64,000 bases of DNA from an uncultured Collinsella sp. (GTDB lineage Bacteria; Actinomycetota; Coriobacteriia; Coriobacteriales; Coriobacteriaceae): NCBI GenBank assembly GCA_905208635.1, contig CAJLPX010000009.1:15248-79247 (forward strand), in the 5' to 3' direction. Positions 36,770-45,237 of this stretch are shown piece after piece. The notes beneath the pieces are model-generated. The model was given only the letters and a program-made list of their open reading frames with translations, was not told the DNA's origin and did not search any database. The position numbers were made by a program, and so were the translations under genes. The number at the start of each line of letters is the position of its first letter. Within the stretch, counting starts at the first letter, position 1.

Positions 36770-37171
36770 CTACAGACGATCCTTGTTCTCGGCCTTAACG
36801 TCGTGTGCCTGCTGAACAAAGAACAGGTCGTACACCACGATGACAAAGGCGCCATAGTTTATGGCGTCGCCGCCAAACGCGGGAAGCGTGAGCACCGCCT
36901 GGGCAAGCGTGGCGACTGCAGCAACGATACCGAGCTTAAACGCGCCGTCAACCTGCGAAGGCTTGTTGGCACCCTTGATGCCCGCAACGCCTGCGGCGAG
37001 ATCGATGAGGCCCTTGGCGATAATCACGGCCGCGGCGAGCATGGCGTTCGATCCGTAGGTGGACTCGAGCTTGCCGGTCGCGATGCCGGCGATTCCAATG
37101 ACGAGACTGGCGATGCCCAGAACAAAATAAATCAGGGCAAGGATTTTGAGAGTCTTGCGAGTGAAGCTCAT
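36770..37171 (-). CDS. Small four-helix membrane protein of unknown function
   Basis: A 133-residue hydrophobic protein with helices at about 8-30, 40-65, 78-98 and 102-122 and a charged C-terminus. Gly/Ala-rich helices (LGIASLVIGIAGIATG) resemble DUF308-like or small-conductance proteins but I do not recognise a specific family. ATG 37171 has AAAGGACC upstream; earlier in-frame starts lack a site. Confidence 0.72.
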   Translation of the reverse strand: MSFTRKTLKILALIYFVLGIASLVIGIAGIATGKLESTYGSNAMLAAAVIIAKGLIDLAAGVAGIKGANKPSQVDGAFKLGIVAAVATLAQAVLTLPAFGGDAINYGAFVIVVYDLFFVQQAHDVKAENKDRL

Positions 37172-37398
37172 GGCTGGTCCTTTCGATACGAGTACGCCAA
37201 CCTGGCGCACCCTTTGTGCTGCACATATGGTGAAGCACATTGTAGTTCAACGCGGCGATGCATGCGCCTGAAAGCGACTCTTGCCTGTGCGGCCCAACCT
37301 TTCAAAAAGGAAAGCTGGGCGTAAGCAAAATCGATGGCAGCGTATGCGCGGCGCTGCGATGATGGGGCCATGGCAAGAGCTGGACCGAAGGAGGGGCC

Positions 37399-37542
37399 AT
37401 GATGTACGGGGCCAAGCAAGTGCGCGAGCCGCGTTCGTTAGGAAGGCGTATGGGCGATTCCGTGATCGCTGCCGTGTGCACGGGATTGATGGCGGTGCTT
37501 TGCATTGGGATGCTGTGGACCATGTCGCATGTGGGACAATAA
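37399..37542 (+). CDS. 47-residue single-helix membrane protein
   Basis: A short open frame (MMYGAKQVREPRSLG... to ...MSHVGQ) preceded by an excellent ribosome-binding site GAAGGAGGGG. A basic N-terminus is followed by one hydrophobic helix (about residues 20-42). Such small proteins are usually missed by gene callers. It is upstream of rsmJ, and its last codons include GGGACAAT, which may be part of the rsmJ promoter. Function unknown; a chance frame is possible but the ribosome-binding site argues against it. Confidence 0.6.
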   Translation: MMYGAKQVREPRSLGRRMGDSVIAAVCTGLMAVLCIGMLWTMSHVGQ

Positions 37543-37605
37543 CGGACGGTTGGGTGCTGGCATAAACGGCGCTCACGTATTCGTTTTGCTTGTTAAGGAG
37601 TGTCC

Positions 37606-38310
37606 ATGGGCGTCGTCGATCCCTTTTCTGTTGCTCGGGCTGCTGGGCTCGAGCTCGTGCGGACGTCCGAGGGCCTTACGCTCACCGACGGCACGATGGA
37701 GTTGCGTGCCGATTTTGGCCGCATGCTTCCACGGCTCAAGCAGGGTCGTCTGCAGCAAGAGCTGTTGGTAAAGGCTGCGCGCACAAAAGGCATCGAACAA
37801 CCATGGGCGATTGACGCCACGGCAGGCTTTGGCGAGGATTCGCTGCTGCTGGCGGCAGCGGGCTTTACCGTCGATCTGTATGAGCAGGATTGCGTGATCG
37901 CGGCGCTGCTCCAGGATGCCCTGGATCGCGCGGCAGATGATTCGGCGCTTGCGGCCGCCGTGGCGCGCATGCACTTACATGCGGGCGAGGACAGCATTGC
38001 CAGCCTTCGCCATACGGCTGAGCTGGTCGAGCGCGATGAGCTCGCGGCTCCCGACGTGGTGTATCTGGACCCCATGTTTCCTGAGCGCACCAAGAGCGCG
38101 GCGGTCAAAAAGAAGTTCCAGCTCTTGCACCATCTGGAACAGCCGTGTGCCGACGAGGAGACGCTGGTTAAAACTGCGCTTGCAGTGCGGCCGCGCAAGG
38201 TCGTTATCAAACGGCCGGTGAAGGGCCCATTGCTTGCCGGCGTTAAGCCGAGCTATCAGCTTGCGGGCAAGGCCGTCCGCTACGATGTTTTGGTGCCGCC
38301 GCGCCCGTAG
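37606..38310 (+). CDS. rsmJ: 16S rRNA (guanine1516-N2)-methyltransferase RsmJ family
   Basis: A 234-residue SAM-dependent methyltransferase. Family motifs are DATAGFGEDSLLLAAAGFTV (SAM binding), the catalytic-type VVYLDPMFPERTKSA and VIKRPVKGPLL. ATG 37606 is chosen over GTG 37600 because AAGGAG ends at 37600. It is followed by a GC hairpin (38316-38348) without a T-run. Confidence 0.9.
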   Translation: MGVVDPFSVARAAGLELVRTSEGLTLTDGTMELRADFGRMLPRLKQGRLQQELLVKAARTKGIEQPWAIDATAGFGEDSLLLAAAGFTVDLYEQDCVIAALLQDALDRAADDSALAAAVARMHLHAGEDSIASLRHTAELVERDELAAPDVVYLDPMFPERTKSAAVKKKFQLLHHLEQPCADEETLVKTALAVRPRKVVIKRPVKGPLLAGVKPSYQLAGKAVRYDVLVPPRP

Positions 38311-38358
38311 CTTGTGCACGATGGCTGGCGCTTCGCCAGCGCCGTGCCGATGCGGGGT

Positions 38359-38655
38359 CTATTTCCAAGGGTGCGACGTCAGGTGCCAGCCGCCGCAGTA
38401 TTCGCATTTGTAGCAGGTCAAACCACGCCGTCCGCGGTTTTCGCAGTCGGCCATAACGGCCTCGGCTTCGGCGCGTGTGTCGTAACGGTTTTTGCGCTCG
38501 CACGACTTATAGCGCCAAGCCTCGTTGCGCTCGGCGTCCAGGGCGTCGCGGCGCTCGTCCTCGCGTGCAAACAGGTCGCTCATATCGCCGCCGGTGGCAG
38601 CGCCCAAAAACTCGCTTTTGGCTTTTGACCAGGCGGCTCGCTTTTTGCTCCCCAT
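38359..38655 (-). CDS. Small cysteine-containing protein, CxxC / CGGWHLT type
   Basis: A 98-residue, highly charged protein with a C-terminal CYKCEYCGGWHLT motif and an additional cysteine in YKSCERKNRY, suggesting a small zinc-binding domain. Proteins with a CGxWHLT ending are common as uncharacterised actinobacterial and phage proteins. ATG 38655 has AGGAG ten bases upstream; a TTG at 38676 is also possible. Function unknown. Confidence 0.72.
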   Translation of the reverse strand: MGSKKRAAWSKAKSEFLGAATGGDMSDLFAREDERRDALDAERNEAWRYKSCERKNRYDTRAEAEAVMADCENRGRRGLTCYKCEYCGGWHLTSHPWK

Positions 38656-38679
38656 CTGCTTCGCGCTCCTCTCCAAACG

Positions 38680-38711
38680 TTGGTATCATTGCTCAATCAA
38701 AGTGATACCAA
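38680..38711. promoter_or_regulatory. Inverted repeat in a divergent promoter region
   Basis: TTGGTATCA (38680-38688) and TGATACCAA (38703-38711) are perfectly complementary with a 14-base gap, centred between two divergent genes. It could be a shared operator, or two face-to-face -10 boxes (TATCAT/TATCAC). Confidence 0.5.
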
Positions 38712-38729
38712 TAAACGTGAGGTCGCCGC

Positions 38730-39221
38730 GTGATGATCAGAAAAACCCTCGATACCGACATTCCCGCCGTCATGGCTATCTATGACGCGGCCCGCGCCTT
38801 TATGCGCGCGCATGGTAACGCCACGCAGTGGCCCGAGGGCACGCCTTCGGCCGAGCAGCTGGCTGCCGATATTGCCGCTGGTGGCAGTTACGTGTGCGAA
38901 GTCGACGGTCGCGTGGTGGCGACGTTTGCCTTTTTACCGGGCCCGGACGAGTGCTATGACGCAATTGAGGACGGGCAATGGCGCAGCGACACTCCGTACG
39001 CCGTGCTGCATCGCGTGGCGTCGGATGGCACCACGCATGGCGTCGCAGCAGCGATGTTTGCCTTTGCCAAAGAGCGTGCCGATCACCTGCGTATCGACAC
39101 GCATCAGGATAACCTGCCCATGCAGAGTGCGAGTATTAAGGCGGGATTCGAGCGTGCCGGCGTCGTGCATGTGTCGGACGGCACGCCGCGTGTTGCGTTT
39201 GACTGGCTGCGCGAGGCGTAA
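38730..39221 (+). CDS. GNAT family N-acetyltransferase
   Basis: A 163-residue acetyl-CoA-dependent enzyme. It shows the GNAT opening MIRKTLDTDIPAVMAIYDAARAFM, the central VLHRVASDGTTHGVAAAMFAFA acetyl-CoA loop region and the C-terminal HQDNLPMQSASIKAGFERAGV. GTG 38730 or ATG 38733 may be the start (GAGG upstream of both). Substrate unknown. Confidence 0.88.
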   Translation: MMIRKTLDTDIPAVMAIYDAARAFMRAHGNATQWPEGTPSAEQLAADIAAGGSYVCEVDGRVVATFAFLPGPDECYDAIEDGQWRSDTPYAVLHRVASDGTTHGVAAAMFAFAKERADHLRIDTHQDNLPMQSASIKAGFERAGVVHVSDGTPRVAFDWLREA

Positions 39222-39248
39222 GAGCGACGCCTCATATCAATAATTCAT

Positions 39249-39287
39249 GCGAACGAAACTGGCCCAGGTTGGGTCATTTTCGTTCGC
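39249..39287 (+). terminator. Terminator after the GNAT gene
   Basis: GCGAACGAAA (39249-39258) pairs with TTTCGTTCGC (39278-39287), with extra pairing TGGCCCA/TGGGTCA inside. Confidence 0.75.
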
Positions 39288-39474
39288 TGTGCTGATTTGC
39301 AAGCCGACTTTCGCAAGGCGCGAACCTACGAAAATCGCCGCGCGGCAACGCGGGGCGATGAGCTCGGTCGGGGGATAGGGCCCGCTTCGCCCGCCGGCCC
39401 GTAAATTGTATCATCCAGTGTGGAGCGTGAACGTCCGTTGCCGCGTGCGATGGGCTTGTAATAAGAGGAGAGCC

Positions 39475-41478
39475 ATGTCGAAGCAAGCGGTCGTTGGAAT
39501 CTTGGCGCATGTCGATGCCGGCAAGACCACGTTGGCCGAGGCCATGCTGTTCAACGCGGGTCGCATTCGCAAGCGCGGCCGCGTGGACGATGGCGATTCG
39601 CATCTGGACACTAACACGATCGAGCGCGAGCGCGGTATCACGATTTTCTCGTCGCAGGCCGTGCTCGACCACGGCGATACCCACGTCATGCTCGTGGATG
39701 CTCCCGGCCATGTCGATTTTTCTGCCGAGGCGGAGCGCACACTGCGTGCCATGGACTACGCGATTCTGGTGGTGGGCGCCAACGATGGCGTGCAGGGGCA
39801 CACCGAAACCCTGTGGCGCCTGCTTGCACGCTATGACATCCCGACGTTCATCTTCATCAACAAGATCGATTTGGAGAATCCCGGCCGCGATGTTTTGCTG
39901 GCACAACTCGGGCAGCGTCTTTCCGAGGGCTGCCTGGATGCCAACGAGCTGCTGGCGGGCGCCGCCGTTCAGGAGGACGCTGCTGCGTTGGACGAAGCGG
40001 CGCTCGAGGAGTTTCTTGAAGCGGGCGAGCTTTCCGTCGCAACGCTGTCGCGCATGGTTGTTGAGCGCAAGCTCTTTCCCTGCTTTGCCGGCTCGGCGCT
40101 CAAGGACCAGGGCGTGGGCGAGCTGCTGGATGGCATATGCATGCTGATGCGTGAACAGGCGTGGGCCCCGGAGTTCGCCGCGCGCGTCTATCGTGTCAGC
40201 CGAGGCGTTCGCGGCGAGCGCTTGGCTTGGGTTAAAGTGACCGGCGGCACGCTGCGCGCAAAGCAGATGATCAGCGGGCATTCCAGTGCCGAGGTGTGGG
40301 AACAGAAGGTCGATCAGGTACGCATCTATAACGGAGAGAAGTACGAGCTCGCCCAGGAAGTTGCCGCTGGCGGTATTTGTGCCGTGACGGGTCTTGCGCA
40401 CGTTCGCCCAGGGGACGCCCTGGGCACGGAGCCCGCGGGCGATGCGCCCGTCATCGCTCCGGTCCTCACCTATACGGTGCTGCCGGGCGAACACGACGTT
40501 CATGCGGTGTTTAAAGCGCTGAGTGAGTTGGCGGACGAAGATCCCATGCTCGGCGTAAGCTGGAATACGCATCTTGAGCAGATCCATTTGCAGTTGATGG
40601 GCGCCGTGCAACTCGAGGTCGTGCAGCGGGTGTTGGCCGATCGCTTTGGTCTTACGGTTGGGTTTGAGCCCGGCGGCATTCTCTATAAGGAGACTATCTC
40701 GCAGCCGGTCGAGGGCGTGGGCCATTTTGAGCCACTGCGCCACTATGCCGAGGTGCATTTGCGTTTGGAGCCGTTGCCGGCGGGCTCGGGCGTGCAGTTT
40801 GGCACCGTGACCTCGACCGACGAGCTCGATCTTAACTGGCAACGTCTGGCGCTCACCAACGCCATGGAGCGCGATCACCTGGGCGTGCTGACCGGCTCGC
40901 CCATCACCGATGTGCGCATTACGCTCACGGGCGGCCGCGCGCATGCCAAGCACACCGAGGGCGGTGATTTTCGTCAGGCCACATACCGTGCGATTCGCCA
41001 AGGACTCATGCAGGCGCGTGAGGCCGACGCGGCGGTACTGCTGGAGCCGTGGTACCACTTTGAGCTCGAGGTGCCGGGGGAGTGCGTGGGCCGGGCGCTC
41101 TCAGATGCCACGCGCATGGGTGCCGAGTACGAGCCGCCGACGATGGCGGGCGACCGGGCGAAGCTTGTGGGTCGCGTACCGGCGTCTGAGGTGCAGGATT
41201 ACGCGCTGGAGGTGGCTGCCTACACGAGCGGTCGCGGTCATCTGTACCTCGAGTTTGCCGGGCATGCTGCCTGCCATGATGCCGAGCGCGTAATCGAGGC
41301 GGCCGCCTACGAGCCCGAGGCCGATCTGCCCAACACGCCCGACTCGGTCTTTTGCGCCCACGGCGCCGGCTACACGGTCAAATGGTACGACGTACCCGCC
41401 TCGGCGCACGTAAAGATCGATCCCACCACCTTCCGCCCCTGGCGAGCAGCAGACGCCGAGTTTTTCGGCCATAGGTGA
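39475..41478 (+). CDS. TetM-like ribosomal-protection-type GTPase
   Basis: A 667-residue EF-G-like translational GTPase. The arrangement follows Tet(M)/Tet(O): an N-terminal G domain opening GILAHVDAGKTTLAEAML, ERERGITIFSSQA, VDAPGHVDF and NKIDL, then EF-G domains II to V, with no separate domain IV extension typical of EF-G. It is slightly longer than Tet(M) (639 residues) and quite diverged from it, so it may be a chromosomal relative with another ribosome role rather than a tetracycline-resistance determinant. ATG 39475 has GAGGAG upstream. No mobile element surrounds it. Confidence 0.83.
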   Translation: MSKQAVVGILAHVDAGKTTLAEAMLFNAGRIRKRGRVDDGDSHLDTNTIERERGITIFSSQAVLDHGDTHVMLVDAPGHVDFSAEAERTLRAMDYAILVVGANDGVQGHTETLWRLLARYDIPTFIFINKIDLENPGRDVLLAQLGQRLSEGCLDANELLAGAAVQEDAAALDEAALEEFLEAGELSVATLSRMVVERKLFPCFAGSALKDQGVGELLDGICMLMREQAWAPEFAARVYRVSRGVRGERLAWVKVTGGTLRAKQMISGHSSAEVWEQKVDQVRIYNGEKYELAQEVAAGGICAVTGLAHVRPGDALGTEPAGDAPVIAPVLTYTVLPGEHDVHAVFKALSELADEDPMLGVSWNTHLEQIHLQLMGAVQLEVVQRVLADRFGLTVGFEPGGILYKETISQPVEGVGHFEPLRHYAEVHLRLEPLPAGSGVQFGTVTSTDELDLNWQRLALTNAMERDHLGVLTGSPITDVRITLTGGRAHAKHTEGGDFRQATYRAIRQGLMQAREADAAVLLEPWYHFELEVPGECVGRALSDATRMGAEYEPPTMAGDRAKLVGRVPASEVQDYALEVAAYTSGRGHLYLEFAGHAACHDAERVIEAAAYEPEADLPNTPDSVFCAHGAGYTVKWYDVPASAHVKIDPTTFRPWRAADAEFFGHR

Positions 41479-41504
41479 TAGAGGTCCAGTCTCTTTGCCG
41501 CATC
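41475..41504. repeat. Degenerate family A relic at a stop codon
   Basis: GTGATAGAGGTCCAG then TCTCTTTGCCGCATC resembles the degenerate copy at 196-232 (CCTCTTTGTCGCATC). The TGA stop of the GTPase gene falls in its GTGA start. This assignment is weaker than for the other copies. Confidence 0.45.
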
Positions 41505-41507
41505 CTG

Positions 41508-41537
41508 TTGGTATAACTCGGTATAAGTTGGTATAAC
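41508..41537. promoter_or_regulatory. Three tandem 10-bp repeats upstream of an AAA ATPase gene
   Basis: TTGGTATAAC, TCGGTATAAG, TTGGTATAAC follow each other with no gap, ending 34 bases before the start codon. Ten-base spacing puts the units on one helix face. They could be binding sites for a regulator or for the ATPase's own C-terminal winged helix; TATAAC also resembles a -10 box. Confidence 0.55.
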
Positions 41538-41571
41538 TATTACCAGGGTTTGCCAATCCGAGGAGGCCGAC

Positions 41572-42690
41572 ATGAATCCAAATCCCTTTAAGCCTACGGC
41601 AGGCAAGCGGCCTCCGATGCTTATCGGCCGCGAGTCGGTCATCGAAGATTTCGAGGAAGGGCTCGATAACGGCGCCGGAGCGCCGGGCAGGCTCATGCTC
41701 ATTACGGGAAACCGCGGCTGCGGCAAAACGGTTCTCCTGCGGGAGCTGCAACGTCTAGCCAGCGAGCGCGGATGGGCGGTTGTCTCCGATTCCGCTTCGC
41801 TTGGCTTGTGCGATCGCCTGGCCGACGCGCTTCGCTCGAATAAACCCGTTGTGACGTCAATGGAGTTTGGGCCGTCGTTTGGCCGGATGTCGGTCGAGGC
41901 GGCTCGGGCAAAGGGCGAGACGTTGCGGGGGCTGGTCAACGAGCGTCTCAAGAAGCTCGGTCCGGGCAAGGGCGTCTTGTTTGCGATTGACGAGGCACAA
42001 TCTGCGTCAATCGAGGAACTGGCGGCTCTTGCCGTTCTCTATCAGCAGGTGCTCGGAGATCAGGATGCTACGGGCCTGCCCGATAGCGACCAGTGCGGTC
42101 TTGCGCTGGTATTTGCCGGCTTGCCCAGTATGGTTGACGACCTGCTCGAAGAGCCGAGCGTGACGTTTTTGCGCCGTGCTCAGCAGCGTACGCTGGGGGC
42201 GATTTCTTTGCCCAAGGTGCGCGATTCATATATCCAGACGGTCAAAGACGCAGGCCTTTACGTTGACGCGGAGACGGCGGGCCTTGCGGCACACAAGAGC
42301 ATGGGGCATCCCTATATGGTTCAGCTGGTGGGATATTACATGTGGCGCTCTGCTGTCCGGCGCAACTCGCGAGTCATTGAAAGACGCGATGTCGAGGATG
42401 GCCATGCGGATGCCGTCTCCGAGTTCTACGAAGCGGTCGATGCGCCCCTGTATTACGGGCTGCGCAGTCCACAGCGCCTTTTTATCGAGGCCATGGCTAC
42501 TGACGAGGGTAAGCCGACGCGCATGGCGGATATCATTGAGCGCTGCGATCGCACTCAGAGCTGGGCGAGTAAATATCGCGCAAGCCTGATTCGCGAGCGC
42601 GTCATCGAGGCCGCCGGATACGGCCTTGTGCGGTTTACCGTGCCCATGCTGGGCGAGTATATCCGCGACCGCGTTTTATGGCATGAGTAG
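41572..42690 (+). CDS. AAA ATPase with C-terminal winged helix (paralogue 1)
   Basis: A 372-residue ATP-binding protein. It opens with NPFKPTAGKRPPMLIGRE, has Walker A GNRGCGKT (about 45-52), Walker B VLFAIDEAQS, a sensor region LALVFAGLPSMVDDLL and FLRRAQQRTLG. The last 80 residues look like a winged helix (TRMADIIERCDRTQSWASKYRASLIRERVI). This layout resembles archaeal-type/Orc-like ATPases of unknown function. A paralogue lies at 45238-46254 on the other side of the UvrA2 gene. Its start has GAGGAGG upstream, and the UvrA2 gene follows after 25 bases. Confidence 0.82.
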   Translation: MNPNPFKPTAGKRPPMLIGRESVIEDFEEGLDNGAGAPGRLMLITGNRGCGKTVLLRELQRLASERGWAVVSDSASLGLCDRLADALRSNKPVVTSMEFGPSFGRMSVEAARAKGETLRGLVNERLKKLGPGKGVLFAIDEAQSASIEELAALAVLYQQVLGDQDATGLPDSDQCGLALVFAGLPSMVDDLLEEPSVTFLRRAQQRTLGAISLPKVRDSYIQTVKDAGLYVDAETAGLAAHKSMGHPYMVQLVGYYMWRSAVRRNSRVIERRDVEDGHADAVSEFYEAVDAPLYYGLRSPQRLFIEAMATDEGKPTRMADIIERCDRTQSWASKYRASLIRERVIEAAGYGLVRFTVPMLGEYIRDRVLWHE

Positions 42691-42715
42691 GGTGATAAAG
42701 GTGACGGAACAGAAG

Positions 42716-45196
42716 ATGAGCCCGCAGGCTATCGAGGTGCGCGGTGCGCGCGTCCATAACCTTAAGGACATCGATATCGATATTCCGCTGGGAAGGCTCG
42801 TGGGTATTGCCGGCGTGTCGGGGTCGGGCAAGAGCTCGCTGGCGCTGGGAGTTCTTTATGCCGAGGGCTCGCGCCGTTACCTGGAGGCGCTCAGCACCTA
42901 TACTCGACGTCGCCTGACGCAGGCCGAGCACGCCCAGGTGGACGAGGTATTGCACGTACCGGCGGCACTCGCGTTGCATCAGCGTCCTAGTGTGCCAGGC
43001 GTGCGCTCGACCTTTGGTACCATGACCGAGCTCAACAATAGCCTGCGTCTGCTCTTTAGCCGTTGCGCCCATCACGTGTGCCCACATTGCGGTGCGCGCG
43101 TGGAGCCGAGCCTCAACGTGGCCGCAGGCCTGTCGCTCACGTGCCCCGCATGCAGCCGCGAGTTCTACGCGCCGAGTGCCGAGGATTTGGCTTTCAATAG
43201 CGGCGGTGCATGCCCCACCTGTGGCGGTACCGGTGTCATGCGCGAGGTGGACGAAGCGAGTCTGGTGCCCGACGAGTCCAAGACCATCAACGAAGGCGCG
43301 GTGCTTCCCTGGGGCACGCTCATGTGGGACTTGATGAAGCAGGTGGCAGGTGAGATGGGCGTACGTACCGACGTGCCGTTTAACCAGCTCACGCCTCAAG
43401 AGCGCGACATCGTGTTCCATGGTCCGGCGGTTAAGAAGCACATTCTTTACGTTCCCAAAAACGGCGAGGGCGCCACGCCGCTCGACTTTACCTATTACAA
43501 CGCCGTCTATACCGTTGAGAATGCGCTCGCCAAGGTTAAGGACGACAAGGGCCTCAAACGCGTTGCACGCTTTTTGCGCGAGGGGCCATGCCGTGGCTGC
43601 GGCGGCACGCGTCTTTCCGAGGCTGCGCGTCAGCCCCAGGTGCGCGGTATCAATCTGGCGCAGGCGGCTGCCATGACGCTGGGCGAGGCGATTGAGTGGG
43701 TGCGCGGCGTGCCCGCATCCTTGCCGACCGAGATGCGGCCCATGGCGACGGATATCTGCGATTCGTTTTTGGGCGCGGCCCGTCGCCTGGTTGACCTGGG
43801 TCTCGATTACCTCTCGCTCGACCGCGCCGGTGCCACGCTCTCCACGGGTGAGCGCCAGCGCGTGCAGCTTGCCCGCGTGGTACGCAACCGCTCGACGGGC
43901 GTGCTCTATGTGCTCGATGAGCCTTCGATCGGCCTGCATCCTGCTAACGTTGAGGGCCTGGTAGGCGTGATGCGCGATCTGGTGGATGACGGCAACACCG
44001 TGGTTGTCGTCGATCACGACACGCGCGTGCTGGCGGAAGCCGACTATCTGGTCGAGATGGGCCCCGTTGCCGGAGCGGGCGGCGGTAATGTGATCGCTGC
44101 TGGCACGGTGGGCGAGGTCGAACAATCGCAGGGCAGCCGCATCGCGCCGTTTTTGCGCTCGGACCCCGGGCGCTTGCGCCCGCAGGTGGTTGACGACGAA
44201 ATGTTCGACCAGGGTCATATCCGCATGGCGACCGATGCCATCCATACCGTCAAGCCGCTCGAAGCCGATATCCCGCGCGGTCGCCTTGTTGCGGTGACGG
44301 GCGTCTCGGGTTCGGGCAAGACGACGCTGGTGCTCGAGACGCTCATTCCGGCACTCAAGGCGCAGGCGGCCGGCGAGCGCCTGCCAAGGCACGTGCGCTG
44401 GGTTGATGCCGAGGGCATCGCGCGCGCCAACCTGATTGACGCTACGCCCATCGGCGCCAACGTGCGCTCGACGGTGGCGACTTATGCCGACATCCATGAC
44501 GAGCTGCGTCGCGCCTTCGCCCGCACGCCCGAGGCCAAGGCAGCCGGCTACAAGGCAGGCGCATTTAGCTACAACACTGGCGCCTTGCGCTGCCCTACGT
44601 GCGATGGCACGGGTTCGATATCGCTCGACGTGCAGTTTTTGCCCGATGTCGAGATCGTCTGCCCGTCATGTCGCGGCTCACGTTATGCAGACGCGGCTTC
44701 GCATATCCATCGCGAGGGCAAGGACGGCAGTCTGCTTACGTTGCCGCAGCTCATGGACATGAGTGTGGACGAGGCCCTCGACGCCACGGTGGGACTCAAG
44801 AAAGTCCAGGCGCGCCTGCAGACCTTGCACGATCTGGGCTTAGGCTACCTGACGCTTGGCGAGCCCACGCCGGCGCTTTCGGGCGGCGAGGCACAGCGCC
44901 TTAAGCTTGCGAGCGAGATGGGCCGCGTGCAGGATGACGCCGTGTTTGTGTTCGACGAACCCACGATCGGTCTGCATCCGCTCGATGTTCAGGTGCTGCT
45001 GAGTGTGTTTGACGGCCTCGTTGCCAAGGGCGCCACGGTTATCGTGATCGAACACGACCTCGATCTTATCCGTAATGCCGATTACGTGATCGACATGGGC
45101 CCGGGCGGCGGCGACGCAGGCGGACAAATCGTCTGTGTCGGCACGCCGGGCGACATCGCTGCCTGCTCCGCAAGCATCACCGGCCGCTACCTCTAA
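42716..45196 (+). CDS. UvrA2-like excinuclease ATPase
   Basis: An 826-residue ABC-type double ATPase. Both halves are visible: GVSGSGKSSLALG and GVSGSGKTTLVLE (Walker A), zinc-finger cysteines CPHCG/CPAC, CPTCGGTG, CPTCDGTG/CPSCRGSR, and signatures LSTGERQRVQLAR and LSGGEAQRLKLASEMG. At about 830 residues it is shorter than UvrA (about 940), as in UvrA2 proteins lacking the UvrB-binding domain, which are linked to DNA-damage or drug tolerance. Candidate starts are ATG 42683 (overlapping the previous gene), GTG 42701 and ATG 42716; the last fits the family's MSPQAIEVRGARVHNLK opening. Confidence 0.88.
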   Translation: MSPQAIEVRGARVHNLKDIDIDIPLGRLVGIAGVSGSGKSSLALGVLYAEGSRRYLEALSTYTRRRLTQAEHAQVDEVLHVPAALALHQRPSVPGVRSTFGTMTELNNSLRLLFSRCAHHVCPHCGARVEPSLNVAAGLSLTCPACSREFYAPSAEDLAFNSGGACPTCGGTGVMREVDEASLVPDESKTINEGAVLPWGTLMWDLMKQVAGEMGVRTDVPFNQLTPQERDIVFHGPAVKKHILYVPKNGEGATPLDFTYYNAVYTVENALAKVKDDKGLKRVARFLREGPCRGCGGTRLSEAARQPQVRGINLAQAAAMTLGEAIEWVRGVPASLPTEMRPMATDICDSFLGAARRLVDLGLDYLSLDRAGATLSTGERQRVQLARVVRNRSTGVLYVLDEPSIGLHPANVEGLVGVMRDLVDDGNTVVVVDHDTRVLAEADYLVEMGPVAGAGGGNVIAAGTVGEVEQSQGSRIAPFLRSDPGRLRPQVVDDEMFDQGHIRMATDAIHTVKPLEADIPRGRLVAVTGVSGSGKTTLVLETLIPALKAQAAGERLPRHVRWVDAEGIARANLIDATPIGANVRSTVATYADIHDELRRAFARTPEAKAAGYKAGAFSYNTGALRCPTCDGTGSISLDVQFLPDVEIVCPSCRGSRYADAASHIHREGKDGSLLTLPQLMDMSVDEALDATVGLKKVQARLQTLHDLGLGYLTLGEPTPALSGGEAQRLKLASEMGRVQDDAVFVFDEPTIGLHPLDVQVLLSVFDGLVAKGATVIVIEHDLDLIRNADYVIDMGPGGGDAGGQIVCVGTPGDIAACSASITGRYL

Positions 45197-45199
45197 CCG

Positions 45200-45232
45200 A
45201 ATGTGACAAAGGGACTGTCCCTTTGTCACATT
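45200..45232. repeat. Family A palindrome, perfect copy
   Basis: AATGTGACAAAGGGAC, T, GTCCCTTTGTCACATT with no mismatch in the 16-bp arms. It fills the gap between the convergent UvrA2 and second ATPase genes, starting three bases after one stop and ending five bases before the other. Confidence 0.9.
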
Positions 45233-45237
45233 GATGC

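Noticed and set aside
39274..41058. 594-residue minus-strand frame over the TetM-like gene
   Set aside because: Shadow frame caused by codon bias; the plus-strand protein has all GTPase motifs.
39475..41478. Acquired tetracycline-resistance island
   Set aside because: No insertion sequence, conjugation gene or base-composition change surrounds the gene.
42635..44497. 620-residue minus-strand frame over the UvrA2 gene
   Set aside because: Shadow frame; the real product has clear ATPase and zinc-finger motifs.
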